From contig OU015653.1 in NCBI GenBank assembly GCA_907165275.2, forward strand, positions 13,112,001-13,176,000: DNA of 64,000 bases, given 5' to 3'. This document shows positions 32,576 through 45,900 of this stretch, piece by piece (the first letter of the stretch is position 1; each line of letters starts with the position of its first letter). Source of the stretch: Zygaena filipendulae. Its lineage: Eukaryota > Arthropoda > Insecta > Lepidoptera > Zygaenidae. The position numbers and the translations under genes are program-made. Under the pieces are notes generated by a model. That model ran no database searches. It was given only the letters and a program-made list of their open reading frames with translations, and was not told where the DNA came from.

Positions 32576-34565
32576 CGACGAAAATCATTTTTGACCATAC
32601 GTATTCAGTCTCTGTAGGTATAAATATTATAAATTTGAGAGTCTGCACAGGCAGTATCGAAATCAAGGTAGAAAGTTAAGCGATTGTCAAAAGTATTTCA
32701 ATAATTTTGATGCTAGTTACCTACCTATAAGATATTTAAGTAAGTACCTAGTTATAATATTATCGAGCTATACTTAAAAATACACTGATCTATCTGGATT
32801 CTTCCAAAACAAAGATTTACAGAATCTTTTTACACGCCGTCTGTGATGAATTTTTATAGTTCAAAGTTCAAAGTTTTTTATTGGTTAAGAAATCTCTTAG
32901 CACCGGAATCGTGTAATGAAACACGTTACAATTTACACAAGAATCGTTTCATTTTCGACGACGAATTTTTTTTTAACTATTACTCCTAAAGAAGTTTTAT
33001 TTTAAATACGTATAAATATTTCAATAACTTGGAAAAATCTAGTTGAACCTAAGCTGCAGCAGTTTTTAACGATAAAATTAATTCAACCGTTCGTAGTAGT
33101 TAAAATACCTATTTTACCAGTGACACAGTTATCGGCAAAATATTTTCCCAAAGAAATTTTACTTTAAAAATGCAATTGCAATTTAGCGCAGTTAGTAAAA
33201 TATAGTCAACAATATTGGGATACGTATTGGAGTGTGAAATTGCAAAGTCACCGAAGCGATTTGAAGTGGCTGCATGGTGCTAGTTCGGACGTTCGCATTT
33301 ATAAATTAGATTGGAAACTATAATAATACGTGTATGATATAAGTAGGTAGTGTAAATTAATCTAGGTAGGTAGGTACTACTTTCATCCAAGCAAGGTACT
33401 CTAAGCAGTGACCAGGACCTGCAACCCAGTCGGCACTAAACCAACCTTCAAGAGGTGTTCCTCGCTCAACCTAACCAAATATAGTGCGATCCTATAACGC
33501 TCTGCATAGTTAAGTTATTCGGTTGCGTCCCAAATCGATGTAGTTTAACTTAACCAAAGGAAAAATTAGGCACAATGATATCAAATATAAGTAATAGTGG
33601 CAACTAAATTATAACATACACTCAGTCAATAATGAAGTCTGTAAAAAAAATTCACATAATGAATATTATATTTTCGATAGACAAAATATGGTAGACAATA
33701 GAAATTTAAATGTGAAAAACATACATACAGCCGAATGCAGAACCTCCTCTTTTCGAAATCGGTAAAAAATACAACAACCGTACACATTTCAATAGTAAGA
33801 ATTAATAGTAAGTCAATCTTTGTAAGCACCATAGACAACTAGCATTCACATATTTCTGGAAACATCTATGCACATATGTTACGGAAGCATACTACTCCTA
33901 CAATATTGAATGTCTGTGCAAAAGACAGCTAGACACCGTGACTCTATTTTCATCGGATGGTTGGAAATCAGTTGCAATATTTATCGCACAAATGCCAGGT
34001 CGATCGTCATTTATTTCGGTGTTTAGTTTATCGGTTTTGTGCTTTTTTTTAATACAGTATTTACTTTAGAGGCCTTCGTCGTTGTCTATGACATCTATTA
34101 AAAAGAATATATTAGTTACATAATTAAATTTGTTTGTAAATATAGTTATTATTTTCAGTTTTCATAAGTATTTACGTTAAATAAATTGTAGACCCAAAAA
34201 AATTAAATTATTGATATAGAACGCTTTAGTGAGGGTTATTCAATTTATGAAAAATTCAAGTTCTTTAACGCACTGGTTTCGACCGTACCTTGTCTGTTTG
34301 TCGGTTAGTATATCAGTAGTCACAGTAGGTATATCTACTATTTTTTTATGTAAGTATACATATTTATCTATCCTCAATTTTAGGACTGACTTTAAGAACT
34401 TTGTATAAATTTGGCATTTTTTACAGACTATTTTAAATTAGCCTGGCTATGGATATAGGTTTATTGTAAAATTTACTAACGTCGAATTCAAATATTATTT
34501 CAAACTAGTTATATCTCTACGTTCAGGAAAAATCTACACTGATATTATAAAAAGGTAAAGTTTGT
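32576..34565. other. Long AT-rich stretch without identifiable gene
   Basis: Only a small retroelement-like end with repeated TTCAAAG near 32870-32890, followed by TTTTTTATTGGTTAAGAAAT, stands out. The open frames here are short and show no recognisable motif. Confidence 0.5.
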
Positions 34566-35570
34566 ATGCTTGTAAGTTTGGACTATACCGTCCCATATCT
34601 CTTGGAACGGTCTTTTGGGCTGCTGAGTCATATTAGTATAGACGATGTTCAGTTTGGCTTTTGTGCTGGCCTTTCGACGGATTCTGCCATTATTATCACC
34701 CTTAAGCACACCGTAAACTATTACGTCGATCGTAGTACATCTGTAATAATACGCTTATTTTTTGGACTTGAGTCGGGCATTTTACCAAACAAATTATGTA
34801 AAATGCGGCGACGTGACATCTAATAGTAGACTGCGGTGTTCGCCAAGGTGGGTTGACCTCTCTTGACCTCTTCAGTATTTATATCAACATGGTAACATGG
34901 TAACGGTCACGGTTTGAAATATAACGTATCTTAAACTGAAGTGCTCGTTTTTAGAGCAAGAAAAGGACCAGAGAGAGTACCAGACGTTGTTTTAACTCGG
35001 TGGTCAGGGTTGTGCAGCGCTTTAAGTACTTGGGGCATATTGTTTCAGAGGATCGCAGGGATGATGCTGATATTGAAGAAGAAAGAAGAGCCTTATCAAT
35101 TAGGTGCAACATACTGCTTGCTTAGGTTTGACAGGTGTGACGGCCCAGTCAATTGGTGACGTTGTTTTCAGGCGTACCTACTGTCAGTGTCTGTATAACT
35201 GTCAACTGTGGAGTAATTTTCGGAGGCGTTCTATCAGCACCATGAAGGTGCAGTATAATGATGCTTTCCGCATCCTCATTTATTTAGTGATTTATTACAC
35301 AATATTTCTCTCAGCTTTACAGTTACCTCATGAAGCTGCCCCGATAGTGCAGCTGACGCTAGGGTGCCTGATTTCTTCGCCCTTATAAGAGCGCGTGTGG
35401 TATCATTCAGGTTCTGGCGTTAAATCCACCATGACTCGAATCAGAAGTAGTTACCGGTTTGTGTTTTATTCAAATTATTGTTTATTTTATATGGTATCAA
35501 TGTTTTATATTTGTATATTGGGTTTTTTATGCCATTAAATAAATGATTATTATAATTATGGAACTGTAAA
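34566..35570 (+). pseudogene. Non-LTR retrotransposon (CR1/Jockey-like) relic, reverse transcriptase end and 3' UTR
   Basis: Broken frames on the plus strand carry reverse-transcriptase motifs: QFGFCAGLSTDSAI (about 34650-34690), then VRQGG (near 34845), then the C-terminal region with LGHIVSED-like and DDADIEEERRALSIR motifs (about 35030-35100), AYCQCLY, LWSNF and MKVQYNDAFRIL (35180-35275). The reading frame shifts several times and the YADD-containing block is missing, so there is an internal deletion. The relic ends with TTAAATAAATGATTATTATA near 35560, a polyadenylation-like signal with a short ATT tail. Confidence 0.8.
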
Positions 35571-35631
35571 ACTGATTTTAAAAATTCTGTTACTCATAGA
35601 AAGCCACAGTATCCCAGAGTGTTAAAAGATA

Positions 35632-36209
35632 CAGTAGAATCCGTTTATTATGACATCGAAGGGAATTGACAAACACGTCATAATAAGCGGACGTCATAGA
35701 AAACGTTTTGTGAAATGAAAAACCTTTTTTATGTAAATATGTATGTACTTAAGTATTTTAATACAGAAACATAGTATTTACATATTATGTCTACATACAT
35801 ATTAAATCAAAATCAAAATTGTACATAATCAGCACATTATAACACATACAAGTGTATTTTTTACTGTAAGAAATCTGTAATTTTTGACTGCTTTTGTTTT
35901 TTCATTTTATTGTAAAAACAGTCTCTAATACTATTGTGTATAGAAGACATAGCTATGGTCAAATTATCATTTTCAATATTGCTGTGAACAAATCGTGATA
36001 ATAATTCTGCAGCTTTTAATGTCTCGGTCATTATAACCGGACAAAATTTATTAAAAATGGGTCATAATAAGCGACATGTCACTGTAAGGGAAGTCATTAT
36101 ATCCGACTTTTTTAAAGAATTTTATATAAAAACCAAACTTCGTGGTGTAATTACGTCATAATAACCGGTTGGTCAATATAGGCGGAGTCATAATAAACGG
36201 ATTCTACTG
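35632..36209 (-). mobile_element. pogo/Tigger-like DNA transposon, internally deleted
   Basis: The ends CAGTAGAATCCGTTTATTAT and GTCATAATAAACGGATTCTA plus CTG are perfect inverted repeats, each flanked by TA (35630-35631 and 36210-36211). The CAGTAGAATCC end and TA duplication fit the pogo/Tigger branch of Tc1/mariner. It is 578 bp, too short for a full transposase, but it keeps the transposase C-terminus (35861-36031). The motif GTCATAATAANCGG recurs seven times, including both ends. Confidence 0.85.
35861..36031 (-). pseudogene. C-terminal remnant of pogo/Tigger transposase
   Basis: A 56-codon open frame runs from an ATG at 36031 to a TAA at 35861. It begins MTETLKAAELLSRFV and ends KKQKQSKITDFLQ. 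A lysine/glutamine-rich stretch followed by KITDF at the very end is the typical terminus of pogo/Tigger transposases, where it resembles a PCNA-binding (PIP) box. That last comparison is family knowledge, not shown here. The DDE catalytic core and the DNA-binding domains are absent because of the internal deletion, so the peptide cannot transpose. Position and strand inside TA-flanked pogo-like ends support the call. Confidence 0.7.
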
Positions 36210-36827
36210 TACTTTTTAACTCGAAACAAAGTTCCGCAGGACTACCGTTTATGCGAGTGAAACCACAAGGGAAACAGCTATTTGGTGTATAGTTATGAGT
36301 AACTTAGATTTCGAAATAGCAAGTAAAGGGTACTTTCGTCCTGATGTATACACTTCCCACGAGAACACCGAAATTGCGGGTAAACCCGTGGGATGATCAT
36401 GTCATGAATAAAGTTAAAAGAAAGAAATTCAAGTTCCTTTTTCCTTTTCTCACCGCTACCGCACGTTTATACAGTGGCGTAGTTGAAACAATCTAAAAAT
36501 TTCCTCCACCAATTAGGTGGGAAGCATGCTGCCTAGATTTTAAATGGTATTCACAAAAAGTTTCCCTATCTGAACACGAGCGAGCTAAAAAAGACATTAG
36601 GAAACTAATTGCCTATTTTAGGATCTGGTTCGCTGAAACTAGGTACATTGAAAGCTAACTGCCTTGAAACCACTATGAAAATATTTAATGGAAAACTTTT
36701 CTTCCTTACCGTATAGTAGTTTCATTACCTACATTTATGTTGTGATATGTATATGTAAACTTTTATTTATCTCTCCTTTCTATTTGTATAAATCAATTAT
36801 TCATATACCTACCATAATCCATACTAA

Positions 36828-37116
36828 TATTATAAATGCGAAAGTAACTCTGTCTATATGTCTGTCTGTTAGGCTTTCGCGCCTTAACGGCTCAACCGAT
36901 CATCATGAAATTTTGCATATTCAGGGGCACAAAGAAGGACTTTTATTTTTATTATTTATTTATTTATTTACTAATTTACAAATATTGTAACAACCTGGCA
37001 GTGCTACATAAACCTTTTTAGGTTTTTCCGTGCACCGACACATAGGGTGCTTTTTGTCCCGGAATTATCGCGGTAACTCCGAAATTACCACGGGTGAAAC
37101 CGCGGGGCACAGCTAG
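36828..37116 (+). mobile_element. Helitron-like element carrying a small retroelement insert
   Basis: It runs from TCCATACTAATATTATAAAT to GGGGCACAGCTAG. Between AAAGAAGGACTTTTATT and ATAGGGTGCTTTTTGTCCC, about 36945-37045, lies a foreign piece. On the minus strand this piece ends in TTAGTAAATAAATAAATAAA, a non-LTR 3' end with an AAAT tail. Confidence 0.75.
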
Positions 37117-37672
37117 TAATAAATAATTAGGTACATGCGTTAAATTTCCAACCCTGGCTTTCATTTCCTGGGGTACATATTTTTACAGGCGAAAGTACAA
37201 AGATATTTTACAAATTATTGAAAAGTGAACGGATAATGCATGGTGTTCGATCTTTGTATAAGAACAAAGTAATTCCAACTCAGTTAGCGGCCACCGTTCA
37301 GTTGGACTTGAGCCACGGATTAAAAATAGATAAGATGAGTGTAGCTTGAAACTATAGTTAAGATAAGCTAAATGAGACTGGAACTGGATCACGATCGTTA
37401 ACTTATTGTTAGAGTATGTATGGCAGGTATATTCACTCACATAGGTTTACCTACACAATCATATTATTTACAAACCAGGGCCCTTATTCACTATGACCGT
37501 AACACGCCGTATAAAGATAAGACGCCACAAAAATTGTTTTTCCCCCGCGATCAAAGAGGTTACACTTTAAAAAAATGCATTTACATCGTGTGTTATGGCA
37601 TACAGAGCATAAATTTTTAATATTTTGGCATCTGGAGCGGTCGGAAATGTTCTTTTAGGACGCGCGTTATGG

Positions 37673-37802
37673 GCAAGTACCCTATGTCCTTCTCTGTAAA
37701 CGTGCATGCCAAATTTCATCCAAATCCGTTCAGCCATTTTTGCGCGAATGAGTAAACAAACATCTAAACATCCACACTTTCACATTTATAATATTAGTAG
37801 GA
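37673..37802 (-). mobile_element. Helitron-like element, 5' part
   Basis: It carries TACCCTATGTCCTTCTCTGT, CATGCCAAATTTCATCCAAA, CATCTAAACATCCACACTTT and ATTTATAATATTAGTAGGA. The CTAG side is missing. It has the unexpanded (about two-unit) state of the 8-bp motif. Confidence 0.7.
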
Positions 37803-37924
37803 TTACACGAGATGTTTAACAAATAAATCCTTATAAAACTCTCACTCACTGCATGAAAATATTTTTGTGTAAGGAATTCCGTGAAAAGATTGTCAAGTCG
37901 TTTACCCAGCAAAACAGATTTGCA

Positions 37925-38120
37925 TTTATGAAATGAAATGAAATGAAATATAGTTTATTCGTTACGACCAATATAACAATATGAATAACAAAAAGTAGCC
38001 TAAATAGCGTGTCGCAACAAAAGGGCAACCAGCTCAGCATAAGCCGGGAACCATTAGGAGCCCGACGCTGATCTTCCGCTGGAGCCGCGTGTGACGTCAC
38101 GGGTGTGGGCGCAGAGTTTA
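37925..38120 (-). mobile_element. Non-LTR or SINE-like 3' end, family Y
   Basis: On the minus strand: AGCGGAAGATCAGCGTCGGG, TTATGCTGAGCTGGTTGCCC, TTGTTGCGACACGC, GAATAAACTATATTTCATTT, then three more TTTCA units. The same order is at 63615-63790. Identical short tails (ATTTC) link it to the array at 15864. Confidence 0.7.
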
Positions 38121-38446
38121 AAAAAAATAATTAATAAATCATTTTTGTATTAATAAATAGACTAGGGTAAAATATGTACATAAATTACATCGTATACATA
38201 AATTTTATCGTGTTTAATTTTGTTTGTTTTAATTCAATTAGAAATATTTTCTTGTTTTTAACAAGTTTCAACTGACCTGTGGGCCAAATATATTAAACTA
38301 TAATTATGTACTTACTATAATTTTCTCGTGCACAAAAAACACAGTTGTTTAATTATTGTTATCATGGAGAGATCGCTGAAGCCTTTTGCATACCTAATAT
38401 TTAAGGTTAATTTTAAGAAAATTTGTTAAAATTATTTTTGTCCGTA

Positions 38447-38753
38447 TCTATACATCTATAAATACATATAAATAAAATTGAAGTGTCTGTTTGTAATTTC
38501 AAATTAACAGATTTTCACTAAATACATACAAAATTATATACGGTACTCACAAAAAAAATCTATTTTTAAAATTTTCCTCTGTCTGTCTGTCTGTTTGTTC
38601 CGGCTAATATTTGAAACGGCTGGACCGATTTCAACGGGACTTCCACTCGCAGATATAGCTAATGTTATAAGGAGTAACTTAGGATAATTTTTATCCCGGA
38701 ATTCCCGCGCGAACTCTGACATTAATGCAAGTGAAACCGCGGGGAACAACTAG
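38447..38753 (+). mobile_element. Helitron-like family B, complete copy
   Basis: It starts near TCTATACATCTATAAATACA and ends GGGGAACAACTAG. It matches 3462-3749 over its whole length (TGTCTGTTTGTAATTTCAAA, GGCTGGACCGATTTCAAC, GTTATAAGGAGTAACTTAGG). Confidence 0.75.
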
Positions 38754-39586
38754 TCTACAATAAAGAATTATCTATCCATCATAATATTTCATCAATCAGC
38801 ATTTTAGAAGTAAAAATTTGGTCGTGAGGAAAAATAAACAATCGCAAATTCATAGTTTATTGAATTTCATTTTAATAATAGGAACTTATGATATTATTAT
38901 TATAAACAAATTTGTCATTTATTCATTTAAAACAACTGACATCGTAACTTACTTTGTAAGCAAAAACAAAACATACATACAGCCGAATGACATACATGTA
39001 AACTAGTATAGGTAAGTCCATCATGAATTAACATACTACAATGACTATAAAAACTTTTTATTGACATTTCACATTGTACCTACAATAGTATTTATTTTAA
39101 ATGACAGATATAGTCATATTTATATATGTATAATAATCATAGACTATTTAATAGCTACTTATATCAGAATTGCCCGCTCTAGGTCACTACAATTAATTAG
39201 CAACGTCATTAATTATTTTCATAATAATGGTTACAAATGTATAATTTATTAAGTTGATGACTATCGCAATGATTGCATGATTTAAGAAGAAACTCTCAAA
39301 GTGGATCATCAGCGCTGGTTTTTGTACAAACAATAAATAATTTCTTACACTATGGCTCTTTTCATTTACCATACCTAATCAATAAAACCATACTTAGCCT
39401 ATGCAAAAAATTAAAAATAAAGTAGAATATTTAAATACATAAAAAATATTGGATTAGGGGTAATTTGATTTTTTTTTCTTATCTCGCGAACTACTATATA
39501 AATTAGAAAAAGTTATTGGCGCTTTTTAATAACATAATTATTATTATTACTTAATTCAAAGTTCAAAATAGTGATAATAGTGATAG

Positions 39587-39821
39587 TGACATAGATAAGC
39601 AATAGTGTGTTAACCCACACTGGAGAAATTTTGAGTAAATCGTGTTTCAAAAGTATAGCGCCATTTTGTGTCAACATTTCCTATGTTCAATATTTAGTTA
39701 CATACTTAAACAATGTAATAAAGTAAACAGATAATTAAAAAACGTTCCCTAACTCTCAATAAATCGTTCTGAATCAATAAATTGATTTTGTGGGTTAACA
39801 TGTTATTGCTTATCTGCGTCC
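39587..39821. mobile_element. MITE D, second copy
   Basis: It has the same inverted ends (GACATAGATAAGCAATAGTG and, reversed, GGACGCAGATAAGCAATA) and interior as 11150-11384, in the opposite orientation. It lies about 90 bp beyond the cubilin stop codon and so may fall in the 3' untranslated region. Confidence 0.75.
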
Positions 39822-39909
39822 AAGTGTTGCTTAATTTCAACCATCGTTCTCAACTAGTTCCCGCTGTGTGGACAGCGTGTACCCACCTATATTTTAATTA
39901 ACTGAATAA

Positions 39910-42900
39910 TCATACTTTAGCACCGAGGAACTCCGCGACCCAACCTGTCCCGCCGTTATTTCGTGTTGTTGTAAAAACTATCTTAACATAGTTATCTTTG
40001 CTAATATAATCCGCTGGAATTTCTGAACAGTATCTAGAAATTGTAGCACCATCTCTATCTACCAACGCAACGTAGTTCTGGTCACACAGTTTTCCTAAGT
40101 CAAACACCGAGAAATGTAAATGCAGACGTGTATTAACTGGTGTTTCTAGCTCCCATTCGCAAGACCCCATTTGACGGTAGACCTCTGGGTAGAGTGGACT
40201 AGTTACCACTCCTATAGGGCTTGTTAGCGTTCCACCACACCCGCGACCCTTGTCTGTTGTGACATAAACCCCATCGAAATACACCTCATCTGGACCAGCG
40301 ATACGACTGTATATCAACATGTATTGACTCGTTGAAAAAAGTGCATGTTTTTGATCATATTCTGTAGCAACTCTCAGTAGCATTTGGGAGCTGTTACTTT
40401 CGCCGTCATAAACTTCTAAAAATGAATTTGGGTCATAATATGCTGGCATAACTGATGTAAAGTACAATGATATCGTACAATTCTTTGGAGCTGTTATAAG
40501 CGTGTAACAATCGACGATTCCATTGGCAAATTCTGCGGAGCTCGACTGCAATCTACCGTATGGTTCCGTATAATTTCTGCCACACTTTCCTTTATAGTAA
40601 ACTTCTATCTCAAAACCTTTGTAAGTATGCGAATCAGATTCCGCTGATGTACTAATGTCTACACTAAAACTGCCAGTTACATAAAGATCTGCCGTTTTTT
40701 TCTTTCCACATAGTTCGATTCGTTCACTCAGATCTTCCTCAAAATAATAATTTACCTGAAGGAATTTGTCTAATCCTTTTGACAAAATCAAATCCCTACC
40801 TAAACTTGCATTCGTATTGAGTTTATTGCTTCTTATTAAAAGCCTGTCTTTGTCACAAACATTTCTGTCACTAGGTTGAAGATCAAGGTCTTTAATATGT
40901 ATAGCAATGATTTCGCTAGGAAAATCACTCGCGTCGAAATAATACGAACAATGTAAGCTCCGAGGTATAAAACCTTGCGCGTAATTTGGTGACTTAAGAT
41001 TTTGTACATCTTTACTGATTTTGAAATCAGATGGACCGCATGGCGATGGCACAATTGTTAGTTTTGCTTGAAAACCTGAACTTGCAATCTCACCATCTGT
41101 AGAAAAACGAACACTTAATGTGTTCTGTGACGATATTAGTTGGGGTGGGAAACTGTGCCCACAATAGATGCTGATAGTCTCACTGGTCGGATTTAGACCA
41201 TCTTTTATTTCTACATAGTCACAATCACACTTGCTAATGCCTAATGCTGTTTGATTAACATCCCGGCATGGAGACACATGGAAATTGGTGAATTCAATTT
41301 TGAAGACTTTATCTGGTAAAGCAATAAAACTCCAGTGACAATCTAAATAGTTTTCATACACGACACTGGTGCCAAGCAGAGGGGACTTTAAAAGAAAATC
41401 AGATGTAGAGGTTAAATCAAATAATCCCCCACATCCAACAGATTCCGAATAACTGAACATAACTTCCGCTTTGAAACCCTTAAATGTTACATAAACGTCT
41501 GTGACGAAATGTAACAACATTTTGTTTCCAGTGCTTCTCAAAACGATAGTTGAATTAATATGACCGCATAACAATGCCAAACGTTTTTGATAATCAATAT
41601 TAGGTCCGTCATAAACCTCCAAATAATCAGTACTGCATTCGTAACCTTCTTCTAAGTCGATAAATAAAAATTTCAACACTACTATTTTGTTTTGTGGAGC
41701 TTCGATTGACCACGTACAATTTAAATCGTTTTCATAATTTGTTCTTGGACCTGACGTCAGTACTAAAGGGGTTTTCACTACACCTCCACAACTGGAAGTT
41801 GAGTAAGACATCATAAATCCTTTTCTTTCTACAAAATCATCAGTTTTAAAAGATATCATTATTTTGTCCCGTACAATCAATTCTGGTGGAAACTCAGAAC
41901 CACAACGAAAAAAGTAATTAATGTTTTCACTGTATGCAGTATAAGGTGACTGTATAGTAAAATTGTCGTATTTACAGTCTGGATATGTTCCTTCTAAATC
42001 AAAATCAAGAAATTTGACCATAATTCTTTCGCCAGGCGCTGATATTTCATAAACACAATTTAATAACGGTTTGTACCGAGATGGATAACCAGGACTGTAT
42101 AGAAACTGTTCTTTTTCCATAGGTAAATAACTTCCTCCACAAATAGGAGTCCATTTGGCTTTAAAACCATCCAAGTTGTATTCGCTGTCTGTTCTTAGAA
42201 CTACTTTCATCTTATTATTCGTTGAATTATAGTGTGTTATTGGTAAGTCACGACCACAAAGCTTGGCTATTTGTTTATACGATTCGTTTATCCAATCATA
42301 TATTATAACTGCATCTTTACTACAGTTAGACTGCATTTCAATAGCAAAGCGTTCGATAAATTTCAAAGAAATTCTAAATCCAAACTCAGCATGTATTTCC
42401 CATACGCATTCTTGATTTTCTTGATAATTTTTAGGAAAATTTGGGGATGCAAAGGTAAAATCAGTTTCATAAAGATATCCTCCACATTGATGGCTCACTT
42501 TTTCTAAAGTAAGTTGGATATTAGTATTGTTCTTTATATTTGAGTGATATTCCACATAAATATATTCGAATGAAGCAATTATAGCAAAATCCTGTTTTCT
42601 TTCCCGGCAATAATCTCCAATAGGATTGGTCGATGAATATATACCTTGACTTATTTTGATAAATTCATCAGGACATCCCAATTGAAAAGTTCCATCTAAA
42701 GTCAAGTTTACCCTAATACCATTAGGAACTTCAATAAGCCAAGCGCAGTCTATTGAATCGTTATATAAATTTGGAACATTTACAATATTGATTTTGGTGT
42801 CTTTTGGTTGAATTAATCCTCCACATGGCTGCAATTTCCAATGAAGATCAAAATACAAAGAGGCGCCTTTTGACTGTAATGCTTTAATCTCTATTTCATT

Positions 42901-45900
42901 GGACGGTATTCTCAAAGTTGTTTCTTTATTTCCACAAAGACTTCTGTCAAAATTCTGAAATTTATTATTTATCTTCGTTGTTAAGAATAATTGTGGATCA
43001 GAATATCTACAAAAAGTTCTACTAACAGATGAGTTAACTTTGACGGTTACAAATAAAGAGTTAAAATTGCTCATATTTCTCATATCACTTAGCTGTGGAC
43101 TAAGTTGCCACTGACATGAGTAAGATCTTTCAAGAACAGGCGAAGTAAGCTCTCCACTACGACTTATCAAAGAACCACCACAAAGTGCTTCGTACTCAGA
43201 ACTAAAACGAGCTTTAAAACGATGCCTTGATTTTGAGGGTTTTAGCCATAAATATAAAGCCATTTCATTACTAGATGATTCAAAAATTTTAGACTCCACC
43301 AAGTTAGAAGAAGATAAAGATATAATAGCTGATCTTAGTAAAAGATCGTTATAAATTCCTATTCTATGTAAATCTAAATCAATGCTATCATCTAAAATTT
43401 CTAAACGAACCCTTCGTGACTTTTCTGGTACCATGATGGACCACTGGCAGTAAGGTGCGGTGCTTTCTCGTGGATAACCGGGTGTCATGATAAATCCTTC
43501 TGGTGACGTTAGTATTCCACCACACATTGGCCTCGAGGAATTGAAGCTGAATTTAAAACCCCTTTTTGCAAAATTTGTTTCCCACTTACTCGATTTACCG
43601 ACATTTAGTTTAATTATAACTTCATTAGTAAAAGTCTCAACTACTGTGCCTATCTCTTCTTCCAAATCTTCGTTACAGAATTTTTTAATGACGCTAATGG
43701 TATTATTCACAGGCACTTTTTCTTCAATAGTAATGGATGTGCCACATAATGTTTCAGAATCAGGCAAATCTAAATCCAAGGCTGTAAGTTTAAAAACGAA
43801 ACTCGGTTTGGAAATAATTCGCCACTCACATACAGTACCAGGAGGAAATATTTGCATATGTGGAAAGTTAGGAGACTCGATTTCACCGCTTTTGGCTATC
43901 AATGTACCACCACATACATCTATGGATATATTAGCTTTAAATCCATCCTGTGGTTCTTGTATTTGCGTCACATACTTAATATATACAGCATTAGTGCTAG
44001 TTTTTACTGTACTAGGTTTCTCACCGCAAAACCGACCTATAACCGGAGCTAAGTTAGAAGACCCGTCCCGTATTTCTACTACTTCAAAAATACAATCTGA
44101 ATTCTGTTTTATATCAAACCTGTCGATAAAATCGACTCGGAGAATTTCTCCTGGTGAACCTTTAAATATCCAAATACATTCTGTAAATGGAGATGGAACT
44201 GATGGATAGTTTGGCGACTGAATGGTTTCCCACTGATGTTCTGAATCGAGCACTGATGTCGTTCCACATTCAATATTTTTTTCTTCATAGCGCAATTTGA
44301 AAAATATTGAATTATTTTTTTCTGTAAGCCCATGATAAGTAAATCTTACAAATACTGAATTACTTGATGACTCTAAATTCCCACTCAAGTTTTCATGTGG
44401 AAAACCACAATACTTTGCATTATTATTAAGTAAAGGCGCTTCGGAAGATTCACCGTTATGTATAAGTACGTAAGTTTTGCAGTCTCCGTTTGGGTTGTTA
44501 TTTATTATATTAAATTTGCCGAAATATAATTTCACTGTTCGTCCAGGTCGCACTTTTATTTTCCATTCGCAAGTTCTATATAGAACGTTTCCTATGTCAG
44601 AACTATTCGAAGAAATAACACCAGATACTGCGCTAAGGGTTCCCCCACAAACTGACTGCACAATTGCCTGAAATCCCGTACGAGTAATCGACACATCACT
44701 TATAAACACAACTTTTATAAATATGGAAGCATTGTATTTTTGTCCAATTACTTCAGACACACATATCTTTTCCATGATTGGTTTCCACTGCATTCCTGTA
44801 TCAGAAGAATATATTGAAACATAATCAGCGAAGCAACCAGAAGTTTCTTCTAATTCAAAATGTGTAAATGACATGGTTAAATGATGTCCTGATTCAGTTT
44901 TGAAAACCCATTCGCAGTTCGCATTATTTTCATATTCGCCAGGATAATTATTAGATTTGAAAATTACACTATTTCTCGTAGTAACAATTTGAGTTTCATT
45001 AGATCCACAATTTACTTTATTAGTATTTATTTCTTCAATATCTTTGTCACTTTTGGCCCAAGTTAGATGAAATAAAGATCCAGGATTGGATTCCTCTAAT
45101 TTTAGTTTTATAAATACAACACTAGATGATGACTGGAATGGTTCACCAACATCTATGCCACATAATTCTCTGATAAGTGGTGCAGTATCATCGTAACCAT
45201 CAAAAATAGCCAAATAGTTGTAACAAACCCGTCCGTATACGGGTATTTCTAAGCGATCTATTACTATTGAAATTGGAAGAGATCCATCAGTGAAAATTCG
45301 CCATGTGTATTCTGCCGGGCCATCATATTTATGTGGAAACAACGGTGAAGCTATTTCACCATGATCTAACCCATTTATATCATTTCCATGCAAAAATCCG
45401 TAATGCATTATAAAACCTTGACCGCTATTTCCTTTATCACTGTGTAACTTAATGTACAACTTTGTTGCAGTTGTACTATTCTTAGGAAGATCAGGGCCAC
45501 AATTAAGACCTAACAATTTTCCACTAGCATCATTTTCTCTTACTTCCACGTAATCTTCATTGCAACCTTCAGAATTCTTCAAATCAAATTTTTCGAAAGT
45601 TAAATACACTCTATTACCAACCGATGTACTTAAAATCCATTCACAATCGATATTAGGCGGATAAAACTGAGGATAGTTTGGTGATGCAATCGTACCTTCT
45701 TCTGAAGTCAAAGTTCCCCCACAAGCCGTCTCTAAAGTTGTGTAATGAGCGGAAAATTGACCTAAAATTTTGCCAAAGTAACTACCTAGCTGAATAGTTA
45801 TAGCATTGCCGTGACTAACGATCATAGAAGGAACTTTTCGACCGCAATATTCATCAATCAAAGGAGCTTTATCATCATCGCCATCATACAGCCTAAGAAA

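Noticed and set aside
35632..36209. Replication origin or regulatory array because of the repeated GTCATAATAA motif
   Set aside because: TA-flanked inverted ends and the transposase remnant explain the structure as a pogo-like element.
37846..38100. 84-codon minus-strand open frame beginning MTSHAAPAEDQRRAPNG, with a similar one at 63500-63769
   Set aside because: Both are readings of the same family Y retroelement end and are shared only because the repeat is shared.
43487..44209. 240-codon open frame on the plus strand
   Set aside because: Antisense to the cubilin coding sequence; its openness is explained by the codon usage of the CUB modules opposite it.
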